DNA of 64,000 bases from Gammaproteobacteria bacterium (GTDB lineage: Bacteria; Pseudomonadota; Gammaproteobacteria; Pseudomonadales; Pseudohongiellaceae), in NCBI GenBank assembly GCA_021773355.1, contig JAJFKE010000031.1, positions 186,001 to 250,000 of the forward strand, read 5' to 3'. The position numbers and the translations under genes are program-made. The notes beneath the pieces were generated by a model that worked only from the letters and a program-made list of their open reading frames with translations, searched no databases and had not been told where the DNA came from. Shown here piece by piece: positions 9,171-17,866 of this stretch (the stretch's first letter is position 1; the number at the start of each line of letters is the position of its first letter).

Positions 9171-9980
9171 ATGAGACATGCTCGAATTCTAGCCTTAATG
9201 CTGCTATTGAGCTTTTCTCCCACCATGTTGGCGCGGGAAGGCTCTGCGAATGTAAGCAGTGCCTGTGCAACTCTGGAATTTATGGGCAAAATGATGGCTC
9301 TGAACACCATGTTGCCTGCAGATTTTGATGACGTTGCTGAGATGAGCGTCATGACAGACTACCTCGCCGAATTGAATCAGCTAAGCTGCCAACCGGTTAT
9401 ACTGACAGGATTCAACCGTGGAAATAGCTATTACGCGAATGGCACGCTTATTTCTACCGATCTCTACCATCAGGCCTGGTATTTCCCTAATGGGCAACTT
9501 TTCATGGCAGAGCCGGGATTGGACACCACCATCTATTACCCAAACGGAAGAATTATGGCCTATCACTGGATGCATGGTGATCAAGCCTTGTTTTGGCCAA
9601 ATGGCAGCCTGGCGACAAATTATTTCCGTGCATTTGATGAGACCTGGTACTACCCGGATGGCAATATCATTACCTATGAGGCGGGATATGCCGGAGGTCG
9701 CTGGTTCTACCCCTTTCAACGTCTGGATGGTGGCATTGGTCAGGAGGTTATCTCAAGCAATTGGGGTGTCGAAGACGAGGATTTTACCTTTCTGAACTTT
9801 CGCGAGGACGGCAGTTTATTCACCGCTAGAGAGCGAATTCGTCGAAAGCTGATATTCGATGATATTGATCTGTTGGATGTTCCCGGAGTGCTACTACTAA
9901 TAACGCGACTGTATCAAGCCTCAGACTCCGCCAAACAATTTGCACCGGCAGACGTTAATATCACCGGAGCACCTTTTTAG
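9171..9980 (+). CDS. secreted protein with YYPNG (MORN-like) repeats
   Basis: A 269-residue protein with a signal peptide (cleavage probably near TMLA-RE, about residue 21). Its centre carries five short repeats at 17-19 residue spacing: YYANGTLI, WYFPNGQL, IYYPNGRI, LFWPNGSL and WYYPDGNI (residues 87-167), then a degenerate WFYPF. Aromatic-NG repeats of this kind resemble MORN or YwqK-type beta-hairpin repeats. The C-terminus is unrelated. Function is unknown; it is probably periplasmic or secreted. Its TAG stop (9978-9980) is formed by a TA plus the first G of repeat copy 4. RBS GGAG lies 8 bp before the ATG. Confidence 0.75.
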   Translation: MRHARILALMLLLSFSPTMLAREGSANVSSACATLEFMGKMMALNTMLPADFDDVAEMSVMTDYLAELNQLSCQPVILTGFNRGNSYYANGTLISTDLYHQAWYFPNGQLFMAEPGLDTTIYYPNGRIMAYHWMHGDQALFWPNGSLATNYFRAFDETWYYPDGNIITYEAGYAGGRWFYPFQRLDGGIGQEVISSNWGVEDEDFTFLNFREDGSLFTARERIRRKLIFDDIDLLDVPGVLLLITRLYQASDSAKQFAPADVNITGAPF

Positions 9981-10059
9981 GGACGCCGAATTAATCGACG
10001 TTTAACACTGCCGAGAGCTTGCAGCATCGTGCTGAATGCTGGAGTTAATCTAGGGACCC
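9980..10059. repeat. MITE-like inverted-repeat element, copy 4 (80 bp)
   Basis: This minimal copy is bounded by TA at 9978-9979 and 10060-10061. The right end read inward is GGGTCCCTAGATTAACTCC, close to copy 2; the left end GGGACGCCGAATTAATC is more diverged. It sits exactly between two convergent genes, and each gets a TAG stop from the flanking TA plus the terminal G of the repeat. Removing the repeat and one TA leaves the two convergent stop codons overlapping on that TA, consistent with one insertion into the shared dinucleotide. Confidence 0.75.
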
Positions 10060-11093
10060 TAGTAGCTGTACTGACTGGAACGTTGTTGTAAGGCGGCAAC
10101 TGTAATATCACCAGATTGACACAGAAGAAGATCTGCTTTGCTGAAAACATGAATCTTATCTGTGCGGCGTTGGTCTTCGGCTTGTTCTCCAAGCCCCGTA
10201 AGGATAACCGAGACGCTCTCCTGCACCGGCAACTCACGCAGTGTTGAGCCGTAATCACACATTGCCTGATAAAGTTTACTTTCGAAATCTATTACATCTT
10301 GCTGCCATTGTTGTGAATAGGCTTGTTCCGCTGCTTCACTTCTTTGTTTGAGTTCTCTTGCTTTGGCAATAGCTTGTTCTCGCAGCGGCTCTATCTTGGA
10401 CATCAATGCTTCAAGCTTGCTGTTTATTTCCGCTTCAATATTGGTACCAGACACCGCCACTGCTGCCGAGTCACGTAGTTGTGACTCGACCTGGCGAAGG
10501 TCTTGCATATTCTCCTGCATGTCTGTACGCAGAGTTTCAATGTCTGCACGCAGCTGCTCATAATCACTGTCATCAACCGAACCCAGCGAGCGTAATGAGC
10601 GAGCCGATTCCGAGGCCTGTTGAATTGCATTGTTTACAATCAAGGAATAGTCGATGTTGGCTATCTTCTCCATCATGTCGGAGTAATAGCTGGATGACTC
10701 AACAGATTCCGCATTCAATGCCATTCGCGGCGGCGAGGACTGCGCCGAGGTCGATTGTGACAGGGCGATTGACTCAAACGGATTGCCTCTTAGCTGTAGC
10801 GATTGCATGGCTGTATTAAGCGAGGCTAGGTTCATTCTATTACGGCTATTTGCCAAAGGCGTGCGCACCTCAAGCACAACTCCCTGCCCAACTAGATATG
10901 TACTATCGATTCCACCAAGACTCAAACCAAATAACCCCTTGGCTTCGGCAAAATCCAATGCCTCCTCCAGTACACCGGAAAATATATCGATATTCCTCTG
11001 CAAGCTCGACAGCTGTATCTCTTGAGCGCTAGCGGACAATGTGAACACAGCGGAGATAGCTATAAATAAATTCAACCTGACAGTTTTCAACAT
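10059..11093 (-). CDS. secreted coiled-coil protein of an ECF sigma operon
   Basis: A 344-residue protein with a clear signal peptide (MLKTVRLNLFIAISAVFTLSASAQ). The middle third (about residues 170-270) is rich in E, Q, L and A with heptad character (LRADIETLRTDMQENMQDLRQVESQL), indicating a long coiled coil. The N-terminal part (SSLQRNIDIFSGVLEEALDFAEAKGLFG) resembles no family I can name. It is third in a sigma/anti-sigma/secreted-protein operon, 12 bp after the anti-sigma gene, so it is probably the regulated or sensing component. The TAG stop comes from repeat copy 4. Confidence 0.7.
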   Translation of the reverse strand: MLKTVRLNLFIAISAVFTLSASAQEIQLSSLQRNIDIFSGVLEEALDFAEAKGLFGLSLGGIDSTYLVGQGVVLEVRTPLANSRNRMNLASLNTAMQSLQLRGNPFESIALSQSTSAQSSPPRMALNAESVESSSYYSDMMEKIANIDYSLIVNNAIQQASESARSLRSLGSVDDSDYEQLRADIETLRTDMQENMQDLRQVESQLRDSAAVAVSGTNIEAEINSKLEALMSKIEPLREQAIAKARELKQRSEAAEQAYSQQWQQDVIDFESKLYQAMCDYGSTLRELPVQESVSVILTGLGEQAEDQRRTDKIHVFSKADLLLCQSGDITVAALQQRSSQYSY

Positions 11094-11105
11094 AATTCAG
11101 TCCTC

Positions 11106-11786
11106 CTATCTAATATCGCCTTGATAGCCCACGAAATTTACCAACTGTTGCAAAGATCGTATTGTTTCGTAATCGCTATCCACCAACTGTTCATAGCCAG
11201 CGCGCATATCTTGTAAATCCAGTAGCCGTTGCTGCTCAAAATAGGCATATATCTGATCAAAACTTTCTGCAGTAGACTGTTGCGCCTGCTCCATCACGGC
11301 TTGCAGCAACTGAACATTATTGCTGTCTTGACGGCTTTCTACTCTAAATAGTAGTTGCTGCATCTCATCACGTTGGGTTTGTTGAAAATCTGATAACTGG
11401 GCCTGAAGTTCAGCACTAGATGGAGCCGACCCAGAAAAGGAAAGAGAGAAGCCACTGTCATCGCTTTCAATGCTTACATTGAAGATCAGTATACAGAGCA
11501 TCGCCAGTGATGCTGCTGTTGGTAACCATTGCCAACCTAGCCACAACCTGGATACTGGCCTGGCTGCACGATGTTCTTGCCGAAATAAATTAAGCCCTCG
11601 GTCCCAATGCGGCACTCTTTGCTGTTGCCACTGCTGCAAACTTTCCGTCGCCAGCAGCAGCGATTCCAACTCGGCATTGCAGTCCATGCAATCGGACAAA
11701 TGCTTATCTAATTCGTCTCGAGTTAGAGGAGAAAGCTCCTCAGAAAAATATTCTTGCATTAGATGTTGTGTTTTAGGACAGGACAT
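11106..11786 (-). CDS. zinc-finger anti-sigma factor
   Basis: A 226-residue membrane protein. The N-terminus has the ZAS pattern H-x3-C-x2-C (H29, C33, C36 in DKHLSDCMDC), which binds ECF sigma factors. One membrane segment lies near residues 85-106 (GWQWLPTAASLAMLCILIFNV), followed by a glutamine-rich periplasmic coiled coil. It overlaps the upstream sigma gene by 14 bp, so they are translationally coupled. It should hold that sigma inactive until an envelope signal. Confidence 0.88.
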   Translation of the reverse strand: MSCPKTQHLMQEYFSEELSPLTRDELDKHLSDCMDCNAELESLLLATESLQQWQQQRVPHWDRGLNLFRQEHRAARPVSRLWLGWQWLPTAASLAMLCILIFNVSIESDDSGFSLSFSGSAPSSAELQAQLSDFQQTQRDEMQQLLFRVESRQDSNNVQLLQAVMEQAQQSTAESFDQIYAYFEQQRLLDLQDMRAGYEQLVDSDYETIRSLQQLVNFVGYQGDIR

Positions 11787-12354
11787 TTTGTTCCTCCGAT
11801 ACTACTTTCAATTTTTTCAACGCACTGTAGAAACGTGTTTTGGCAGTGTTAGCAGAGATATCTTGCAGTTCAGCAATTTCATCAAAGGTGAGCGACTGAA
11901 ATACTTTCAGCTCCACAATCGAACGCTGTTCCAAACCGAGTTCATTTAACATCTTCAATATTCGCGTGTTTTGCTCTTGCTCGCCCAGCCTGTTGTCTGG
12001 CTCGAAATCAGTTTTCCCTGGAAATTTATCCAGAGCATCACCCTCATCTTCGTTTGCATATTTTGTGGACGTCGACATTAGCCGCTTACGACGATTCATA
12101 TCCACCGCCTTGTTATGGGCGATGCGGAAGATCCAGCTACTAAATTTTGCATCGCCTCGAAATCGATGCAGATTTCTATAAACCCCGAGAAACACTTCCT
12201 GCATAAGATCCATCGCGTCGCTGGGATTACCCGTCAAGCGCAAACCATGATTATAGATTCTGGTTTCATAGCGCTTGACCAGTTTTTCCCAGGCATAGGC
12301 CGACCCATTAAGAGCCGCGGCTATTAGTGCTTCGTCTTCGTCAATCAGACTCAT
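11773..12354 (-). CDS. ECF-family RNA polymerase sigma factor
   Basis: A 193-residue sigma70-family protein with only regions 2 and 4. Region 2 is RYETRIYNHGLRLTGN, DLMQEVFLGVYRNLHRF and FSSWIFRIAHNKAVDMNRR; region 4 is MLNELGLEQRSIVELKVFQSLTFDEIAELQDISANTAKTRFY in pieces, a typical helix-turn-helix. It is RpoE-like in type. It heads a three-gene operon with its anti-sigma and a secreted coiled-coil protein, so it probably responds to an envelope condition. The regulon is unknown. Confidence 0.92.
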   Translation of the reverse strand: MSLIDEDEALIAAALNGSAYAWEKLVKRYETRIYNHGLRLTGNPSDAMDLMQEVFLGVYRNLHRFRGDAKFSSWIFRIAHNKAVDMNRRKRLMSTSTKYANEDEGDALDKFPGKTDFEPDNRLGEQEQNTRILKMLNELGLEQRSIVELKVFQSLTFDEIAELQDISANTAKTRFYSALKKLKVVSEEQNVLS

Positions 12355-12463
12355 GCAATCCCCACCCCGCCAGCGTAAAGCAGAAGCTTGTCAGTAAGGG
12401 CAGGATACTGGTTTTAGAGAGTAAGTCGCAAGCGGTGGGAGAATAGTTTGCTATGTGCACCGA

Positions 12464-12982
12464 TTACTTGGCAGGATAGGCATGCAGGGATTCGTCCACT
12501 AGAACACTCCAGGCCTTATTGAAGGGGTGTACCTTGTCAGTATCACCTACTGTGTTAATCATGGGGTAGCCTTTATTCGCCCATTCAAAAATTGAATGTC
12601 TTAAATTTAACACTTGAGTATAACCGAGCTGCTCTAATTCAGACGCGACTGCGGCAGATCTGTAACCAACCGAACAGTAAACAATGATGGGAGTATCTTT
12701 ATTAAGGCCGCTATTTTCCACTAGCCGGGAAACTGAATCTCCGGTTTCTAAATTTATGGCGTTTTGCAAATGACTGATTTGAAACTCTTCGACTTCCCTC
12801 ACGTCTATTATGATTGGCAAGCCGGTGTCGGATCCACCATAGCGACCCAACAATTCATCTGTGGATACATATTCAACGCCTGGAAATTCTCGCTCTATTT
12901 TCTCATCCACGGATTCCCAATTTACACCAAACAATCCAAAGAAGGCTGAAGAAATAGACGCAGATATCAGAAAATTAACCAT
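12464..12982 (-). CDS. membrane-anchored or exported rhodanese-like protein
   Basis: A 172-residue protein with a hydrophobic N-terminus (MVNFLISASISSAFFGLFG) that may be an anchor or signal. The rhodanese domain follows: IIIDVREVEEFQISHLQNAINLE and the active-site loop IVYCSVGYRSA with catalytic C103, then LEQLGYTQVLNLRHSIFEWANKGYPM. Rhodanese domains carry persulfide or bind oxyanions; the substrate is unknown. It is the last gene of the Fur-box operon, 54 bp after the PepSY gene. A GGGA lies about 8 bp before the ATG. Confidence 0.85.
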   Translation of the reverse strand: MVNFLISASISSAFFGLFGVNWESVDEKIEREFPGVEYVSTDELLGRYGGSDTGLPIIIDVREVEEFQISHLQNAINLETGDSVSRLVENSGLNKDTPIIVYCSVGYRSAAVASELEQLGYTQVLNLRHSIFEWANKGYPMINTVGDTDKVHPFNKAWSVLVDESLHAYPAK

Positions 12983-13036
12983 TTTTACTATCCCAAAGTG
13001 AAGGTCCAGCTTTTACCGATCAGTTGTGCTTGCCTT

Positions 13037-13822
13037 CTAAGACCGGCGTCGCGACCAAATCCATACACCACTTATTGCCATGAGTACAAATAGAAGCGCC
13101 ATTATATCAACCAGCAGCACACCCAAACCACCCAGAAAGCGGCCGCTGTGAATATCCAGAATCACCCTATCCCAATTTAACAGTGTACTGACATAGTGGG
13201 ACTGAATCTGCCCTGCTTGATCTTCCGATAATTTCGTCTGTTCACTCCACTGAACAACATCGCTCGCCAAAGTCTCCGGCACAATCGTCCATTCCAGTGT
13301 ATTCAGGTCCGCAAGGATGACTCCATCTTCACGCCCTACTCTTAAATAGACATTGCCATTGCTATTGCTACCTATTGCCTCTATTCCTGGAGGCACACCG
13401 TTCACGCCGCTCAAGATTTCAATCAACTCGCCGTCGGCAGTCAATAATAGTAATTGATTATTCATCGCCGCAACGAAGCCAAAATCCACAGTAAGCAAGC
13501 CCACCAGACTGCTAAAACTCCCCGGCAGTCTTAGCGAATCGAAATAAATTGCATCGGCTAGTAAGGCCAATGTATGCCCTTCAGATTTGTAGCTGACAGA
13601 AACTTCCGGAGCTTCTATGGCGTACCAGGCAAGCAGAGCCGGTGAGTCAGTGAATCGCTGACCTAGATTTAGTTCTGCGCTGTGGTGGACGACAAACCCC
13701 GACACTGACAGGAGAATTACAAACAAGGCACTAACGATCCCCATTCGGCGATGGAGGCTCAATAGAGATCGAAGTTTTACAGATACCGCTGGAACTTCGT
13801 TGTTTACGATTTGCTTGGCCAA
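13037..13822 (-). CDS. PepSY-type membrane protein
   Basis: A 261-residue protein with LRSLLSLHRRMGIVSALFVILLSVSGFVVHHS at the N-terminus (first membrane helix about 30-48, preceded by the LHRR motif) and a C-terminal helix (VLLVDIMALLFVLMAISGVWIW). This is the plan of PepSY-associated membrane proteins, several of which are iron-regulated reductases or electron-transfer partners. The stretch near 207-230 (SHYVSTLLNWDRVILDIHSGRFLG) is typical of the family. The start is a TTG without a clear RBS; the next ATG would cut into the first helix. It lies 25 bp after the FMN-binding gene. Confidence 0.78.
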   Translation of the reverse strand: MAKQIVNNEVPAVSVKLRSLLSLHRRMGIVSALFVILLSVSGFVVHHSAELNLGQRFTDSPALLAWYAIEAPEVSVSYKSEGHTLALLADAIYFDSLRLPGSFSSLVGLLTVDFGFVAAMNNQLLLLTADGELIEILSGVNGVPPGIEAIGSNSNGNVYLRVGREDGVILADLNTLEWTIVPETLASDVVQWSEQTKLSEDQAGQIQSHYVSTLLNWDRVILDIHSGRFLGGLGVLLVDIMALLFVLMAISGVWIWSRRRS

Positions 13823-13847
13823 TAAATAGGAGAGTCTAGGTCAAACC

Positions 13848-14378
13848 TTAGGTAGAAACGAATTGTGACAGATACAGAACCAAGCGCGAAACATTAGTCA
13901 TGGCCTTTACCGAAAGTGTGGCCCCACTTATTCCGTCTATAGATCGATCTAGCCTGGTATTTTCTTCCATGGCTGCACCCTGAAACTGCCTGGTAAAGAA
14001 ATCATGCTTTATTTCCCAGCCCCGGGATTCGCGAAATGCCAATACCCTAATTTCTTCTATCTCGCTGTTGCTCAGTACTATACCGATCGTGATTGGTTCC
14101 GTTTTCCCAATTTCATCGACAATCCAGGCGGATCGGGCTGTATCTCCCCAGTAGCGGACTCTAAGAAAACCTGGTTTATGTCCTAGAATATTCTCGACAA
14201 CTTCCTTTCTGTTGCCGGTTAGCCAAACTGTATTGCTGCTGGGCAGGTCGCCCACGAAAACCTTCGCTAAAAATTCTTCTGGACTAATATGCTCATCGCC
14301 TGCCAGCACCATAGGCAAAATTCCTGCAGCCAGTAATAGCAGCAGGAACCTTAATCGAGTGATAATCTTCATCTTCAT
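13848..14378 (-). CDS. exported FMN-binding domain protein
   Basis: Starting at MKMKIITRLRFLLLLLAAG the product is 176 residues with a signal peptide. Near the C-terminus is DGISGATLSVKAMTN, the motif in RnfG/NqrC/FmnB-type domains where FMN is attached to the threonine of SGAT by a phosphoester. It probably carries covalent FMN in the periplasm and passes electrons to or from the neighbouring PepSY protein. The open frame extends 25 codons further upstream, but the later ATG gives a proper signal peptide. The ApbE flavin transferase that would be needed is not in this window. Confidence 0.82.
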   Translation of the reverse strand: MKMKIITRLRFLLLLLAAGILPMVLAGDEHISPEEFLAKVFVGDLPSSNTVWLTGNRKEVVENILGHKPGFLRVRYWGDTARSAWIVDEIGKTEPITIGIVLSNSEIEEIRVLAFRESRGWEIKHDFFTRQFQGAAMEENTRLDRSIDGISGATLSVKAMTNVSRLVLYLSQFVST

Positions 14379-14452
14379 ATTTCTTACCAGTAGATTTGTT
14401 TTCGACAGGCCTATAAACATACTGATTACTGTAAATTTACTTGCTTGCGCCA

Positions 14453-15793
14453 CTAAAACTGCCAGCCCACACCAAGATTAAAGCCATCGAGATCACGGCG
14501 TGCGTCGTCGTCTTCAAATTGGTAATCAAACTTCAACACTACATTGTCGGCTAGCCAATAATTCACCCCCGCGATTGTGCGGTTAGTAGCGGAGTCTTTG
14601 GCGGCCCCACTATTACTGCCAGCTCGCTCATCGGTGCGTTCATAGCGCAAGAAGGTGCCCAACTTTGAGTTAACCTGATAAGAAGGCTGTAGATAGTAAC
14701 CATATTGGCGGTCGCGGCCCAATCCATTGTTTGACAGGTCACTGTTGGCCACATTTTCGATCTTGCCATCTATATCCCATTCAGCATACAGCGCAGTGAA
14801 ACCCCAGGCGCCAGTTCTATAAACAACATGAGCTTCACTAAGCAAACCACTTAGACCATCGACGGGATTACCCATAACATCGATGACGCCGTCCCTGCCG
14901 ATATTCCCACGGGTACTTCCATTCTGTGTCATATCTGTCTGGTATTGCATGGAGACACCAAGCTCCAGTCCCGGAACGCCGGTATAGCGCAATCTTCCGG
15001 TATACGCTGGATTGTCCATCTCGGCTCGTGCACCGCTTTGCCGTGAGTCACGAATTGCCAGCTCGCCTCCATTACCACTCTCGAAGAAAAGTCCTTCATG
15101 AATACCCAGGTCGTAACTGAATCCCGATGCTAACTGACCGGCAAACTTAATCCCGTTGACACGATATGTTGAAGGAATGATTCTGGATTCGATGCGGTTT
15201 CTTTCAACCCCGTAAAAAGTGTTAGGCTCATGGGTCTCGTTAATAATCCCCATGGGGACTAAATGCATCCCTGCCAGCACGCTATGATTGCGCGCATAGT
15301 CCCATTCGATATAAGCCTGCTCTAGCTCAACCGCCCCCGGTGATCGGGCATCGTCACCAATAAACGAGTGCTCAATTTCTAACTCGGAGAAGAAGCGCAA
15401 ATTGTCATTAAATTCATGACTGGCGAATAACACAAATCGCTGCACATCGAGCTCCTTGCTGGATGAGCTGCTGGTTTCGTCGTTGTACAACATTTCTCCA
15501 TAGCCACCGATGGTTGTCTGATTAGTCCAACTGCCACCTCCAAATCCACCAGGTTGATCGACTACCTCACCTACCGCTTCGATGCGCTGCCTGTTTTCCA
15601 GCATCTGAACTTCGACCGTTCTAGATTGCCTGCGACTGGATTCCAGTTCCTGTTTCAGCTGTGCAAGCTCTGCCTGTTGGTCCTGAACGATAGTCCAGAG
15701 TTCCTCCACTGTTGGTGTGTCGTCAGCCGCCAAACCGGCCATACTGCCAAATATACAGATTGACCCCATAACTGTTGTAATTGCCCTTTTCAT
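14453..15793 (-). CDS. outer-membrane porin of a putative iron-responsive operon
   Basis: A 446-residue protein with a signal peptide (cut after MAGLAA), a short coiled coil (VEELWTIVQDQQAELAQLKQ, residues 28-60) and a beta-barrel of alternating aromatic strands ending in GVGWQF, with the terminal phenylalanine typical of BamA clients. It resembles phosphate-selective or OprP/O-like porins, but the substrate cannot be told. It is the first gene of an operon with FMN-binding, PepSY and rhodanese proteins. A Fur-like box lies 84 bp upstream and GGAAGG precedes the ATG. Confidence 0.85.
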   Translation of the reverse strand: MKRAITTVMGSICIFGSMAGLAADDTPTVEELWTIVQDQQAELAQLKQELESSRRQSRTVEVQMLENRQRIEAVGEVVDQPGGFGGGSWTNQTTIGGYGEMLYNDETSSSSSKELDVQRFVLFASHEFNDNLRFFSELEIEHSFIGDDARSPGAVELEQAYIEWDYARNHSVLAGMHLVPMGIINETHEPNTFYGVERNRIESRIIPSTYRVNGIKFAGQLASGFSYDLGIHEGLFFESGNGGELAIRDSRQSGARAEMDNPAYTGRLRYTGVPGLELGVSMQYQTDMTQNGSTRGNIGRDGVIDVMGNPVDGLSGLLSEAHVVYRTGAWGFTALYAEWDIDGKIENVANSDLSNNGLGRDRQYGYYLQPSYQVNSKLGTFLRYERTDERAGSNSGAAKDSATNRTIAGVNYWLADNVVLKFDYQFEDDDARRDLDGFNLGVGWQF

Positions 15794-16201
15794 CCTTGCT
15801 TCCTTACTCCTGGTTTTACTGCTACCGCAGTTGTCGTTGTCATGGCAGGAGAGCTTACAACAGACTTTATCTTAATGCAAATCATTATCATTTAGATTAA
15901 CAAAAAAATTGTTGTTAACAGAATACCGGTGACGACCCAAGATAAATGAACCCCAAATATTGAGATAACTGGATAATTCGGGATGAACCTGGACGTAGTT
16001 GGATGGGGGTTATTTGTCTCGAGTCGTATCAAATACCGGCAGAGAACCTATGGCAGAGAACAGCAGAAGCAACGAACAAGGAAGTTGAGAATTGAAACGC
16101 AGGCAGCCAATTGGTCTAACCAGACCTCCCCCCAGGAAGGAATTGCCTCGTGAGCAATGTATCCAAACCAGGCCAGTTGGCTGCTTGATCTGCGTTAGAG
16201 T
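15794..16201. other. intergenic region upstream of the porin operon
   Basis: This 408-bp gap holds the porin leader, the Fur-like box and an imperfect 12-bp inverted repeat (GCAGCCAATTGG 16103-16114 with CCAGTTGGCTGC 16173-16184) downstream of leuA. The repeat lacks a T-run, so it is not a standard terminator. No gene is seen. Confidence 0.5.
15877..15895 (-). promoter_or_regulatory. putative Fur box of the porin operon
   Basis: On the minus strand the sequence contains AAATGATAATGATTTGC, which matches the 19-bp Fur consensus at about 13 positions including an unbroken central ATGATAAT. It lies 84 bp before the porin ATG, where a repressor would block transcription. This is the sole basis for suggesting iron control of the operon. 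Confidence 0.6.
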
Positions 16202-17866
16202 TTAGGCGGCAGCTCGTTGCTCGCTGAGCAGTTGACTGGCTGCGCCCATAAATGCGTTGAGTGAAGAGGCGATGATGTCTTTGCTAATTGCCACGCCGCT
16301 ATAGCGGCGCCCATCACACTTCAACTGAATGTAGGTTACGGCCTCGGCATCAGCACCTTGGCCTAGAGCATGTTCGCCATATTCCATGATTTCAAAATCG
16401 ATCTGTATGGCCTGCTTCAGCCCAACTACGAAAGCGTCAAGCACTCCGTCTCCTTCGCCACTGATGGCTAATTCATCACCAAAATAATCGATCTTGGCAT
16501 TGAAAGTCTCACGACCCTCAGCTTTCTCGATACTAAAATTTTCCAGGCTGATAACTTTGTCACTATTAAGATAGTGTTGGTTAAACAGGTTCCAAATTTC
16601 GTCAGGGTGAATTTCCTGACCACTAAGCTCCGTGACTCGTTGTACCACGCGGCTAAATTCAATTTGCAACCAACGCGGTAATTCGAAACCGAATTTGTTG
16701 GCTAGCACATAGGCAATGCCGCCCTTCCCGGACTGACTGTTTACGCGAATAACGTCTTGATAGGTACGACCCAAATCTCGCGGATCAATCGGAAGATAGG
16801 CAATCTCCCAGGGCGTTCCTTCTTCATAAATATCCAAACACTTTTTGATAGCATCTTGATGCGATCCTGAAAACGCCGTGAACACCAGATCACCGGAATA
16901 TGGCTGCCTGGGGTGTACATCAATCTGCGTACATTCTCTAACCACCGATACGATCCTGTCCATATCGCGCAGGTCCAGACAGGGATCAATCCCCTGACTG
17001 TAGAGATTCATCGCCATCACCACTATATCCATGTTTCCGGTTCGCTCACCGTTACCCAATAAAGTTCCCTCTACACGTTGCGCCCCACCCATTACCGCTA
17101 GTTCAGCCGCAGCCACGGCACAACCGCGGTCGTTGTGTGTGTGCAGACTTACGATAACCGAATTTCGTTTTTGAATGTTTCGACAGAACCACTCTATTTG
17201 GTCCGCATAGATATTTGGCGTTGCCATTTCCACGGTTGATGGCAAGTTATAGATAACAGGATTTTCCGGGCTTGGATTCCAAACAGCGGTCACCGCGTCA
17301 CAAACTTCAACTGAAAATTCAATCTCGGTACCGGTGAAACTTTCTGGAGAGTATTGAAACGTCCATTCAGTTTCCGGAGCCAGCGCAGCGCAGCGCTTAA
17401 CTTCTTCCGCGCCTTCCACGGCTATTTTTATAATTCCGGCTTTGTCGGTCTTGAATACTTTTTCCCGCTGCACCACAGAGGTTGAATTGTAGACATGCAA
17501 AATTGCTTTCCTCGCACCCTTTAGAGATGCAAAAGTACGTTGAATTAGCTCCGGTCTTGCCTGAGTCAGCACCTGAATGGTGACATCATCGGGCACTTTA
17601 TTCTCTTCGATTAAACTGCGAACGAAATCAAAATCAGGTTGTGAAGCAGCTGGGAAACCCACTTCAATCTCCTTGAAGCCAACCTCGATCAGTAAATCGA
17701 ACATTTTCTTCTTTTGAGAAACCGACATAGGCTCAATCAAAGCCTGATTACCATCTCGGAGATCGACGCTACACCAGATGGGAGCTTCGGTGATCACCTG
17801 ATTAGGCCAGGTTCTGTCCTGTATATCTATTGTTGGAGCAGGCTTGTACTTAGTATGGTCAAACAT
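16202..17866 (-). CDS. leuA: 2-isopropylmalate synthase (long LeuA type)
   Basis: A 554-residue enzyme of the second LeuA type found in pseudomonads and actinobacteria: TWPNQVITEAPIWCSVDLRDGNQALIEPM at the start, HTHNDRGCAVAAAELAVMGGAQRVEGTLLGNGERTGN in the HMGL-type TIM barrel, and a C-terminal allosteric domain (about 430-554). It condenses acetyl-CoA with 2-oxoisovalerate, the first step to leucine. The ATG at 17864-17866 matches homologues; an ATG eight codons upstream has a slightly better RBS. It is divergent from an Lrp-family regulator. Confidence 0.94.
   Translation of the reverse strand: MFDHTKYKPAPTIDIQDRTWPNQVITEAPIWCSVDLRDGNQALIEPMSVSQKKKMFDLLIEVGFKEIEVGFPAASQPDFDFVRSLIEENKVPDDVTIQVLTQARPELIQRTFASLKGARKAILHVYNSTSVVQREKVFKTDKAGIIKIAVEGAEEVKRCAALAPETEWTFQYSPESFTGTEIEFSVEVCDAVTAVWNPSPENPVIYNLPSTVEMATPNIYADQIEWFCRNIQKRNSVIVSLHTHNDRGCAVAAAELAVMGGAQRVEGTLLGNGERTGNMDIVVMAMNLYSQGIDPCLDLRDMDRIVSVVRECTQIDVHPRQPYSGDLVFTAFSGSHQDAIKKCLDIYEEGTPWEIAYLPIDPRDLGRTYQDVIRVNSQSGKGGIAYVLANKFGFELPRWLQIEFSRVVQRVTELSGQEIHPDEIWNLFNQHYLNSDKVISLENFSIEKAEGRETFNAKIDYFGDELAISGEGDGVLDAFVVGLKQAIQIDFEIMEYGEHALGQGADAEAVTYIQLKCDGRRYSGVAISKDIIASSLNAFMGAASQLLSEQRAAA

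Noticed and set aside
16103-16184. Inverted repeat downstream of leuA as a riboswitch or terminator
   Set aside because: There is no T-run and no known riboswitch core; it is only an imperfect 12-bp pair with a long loop.
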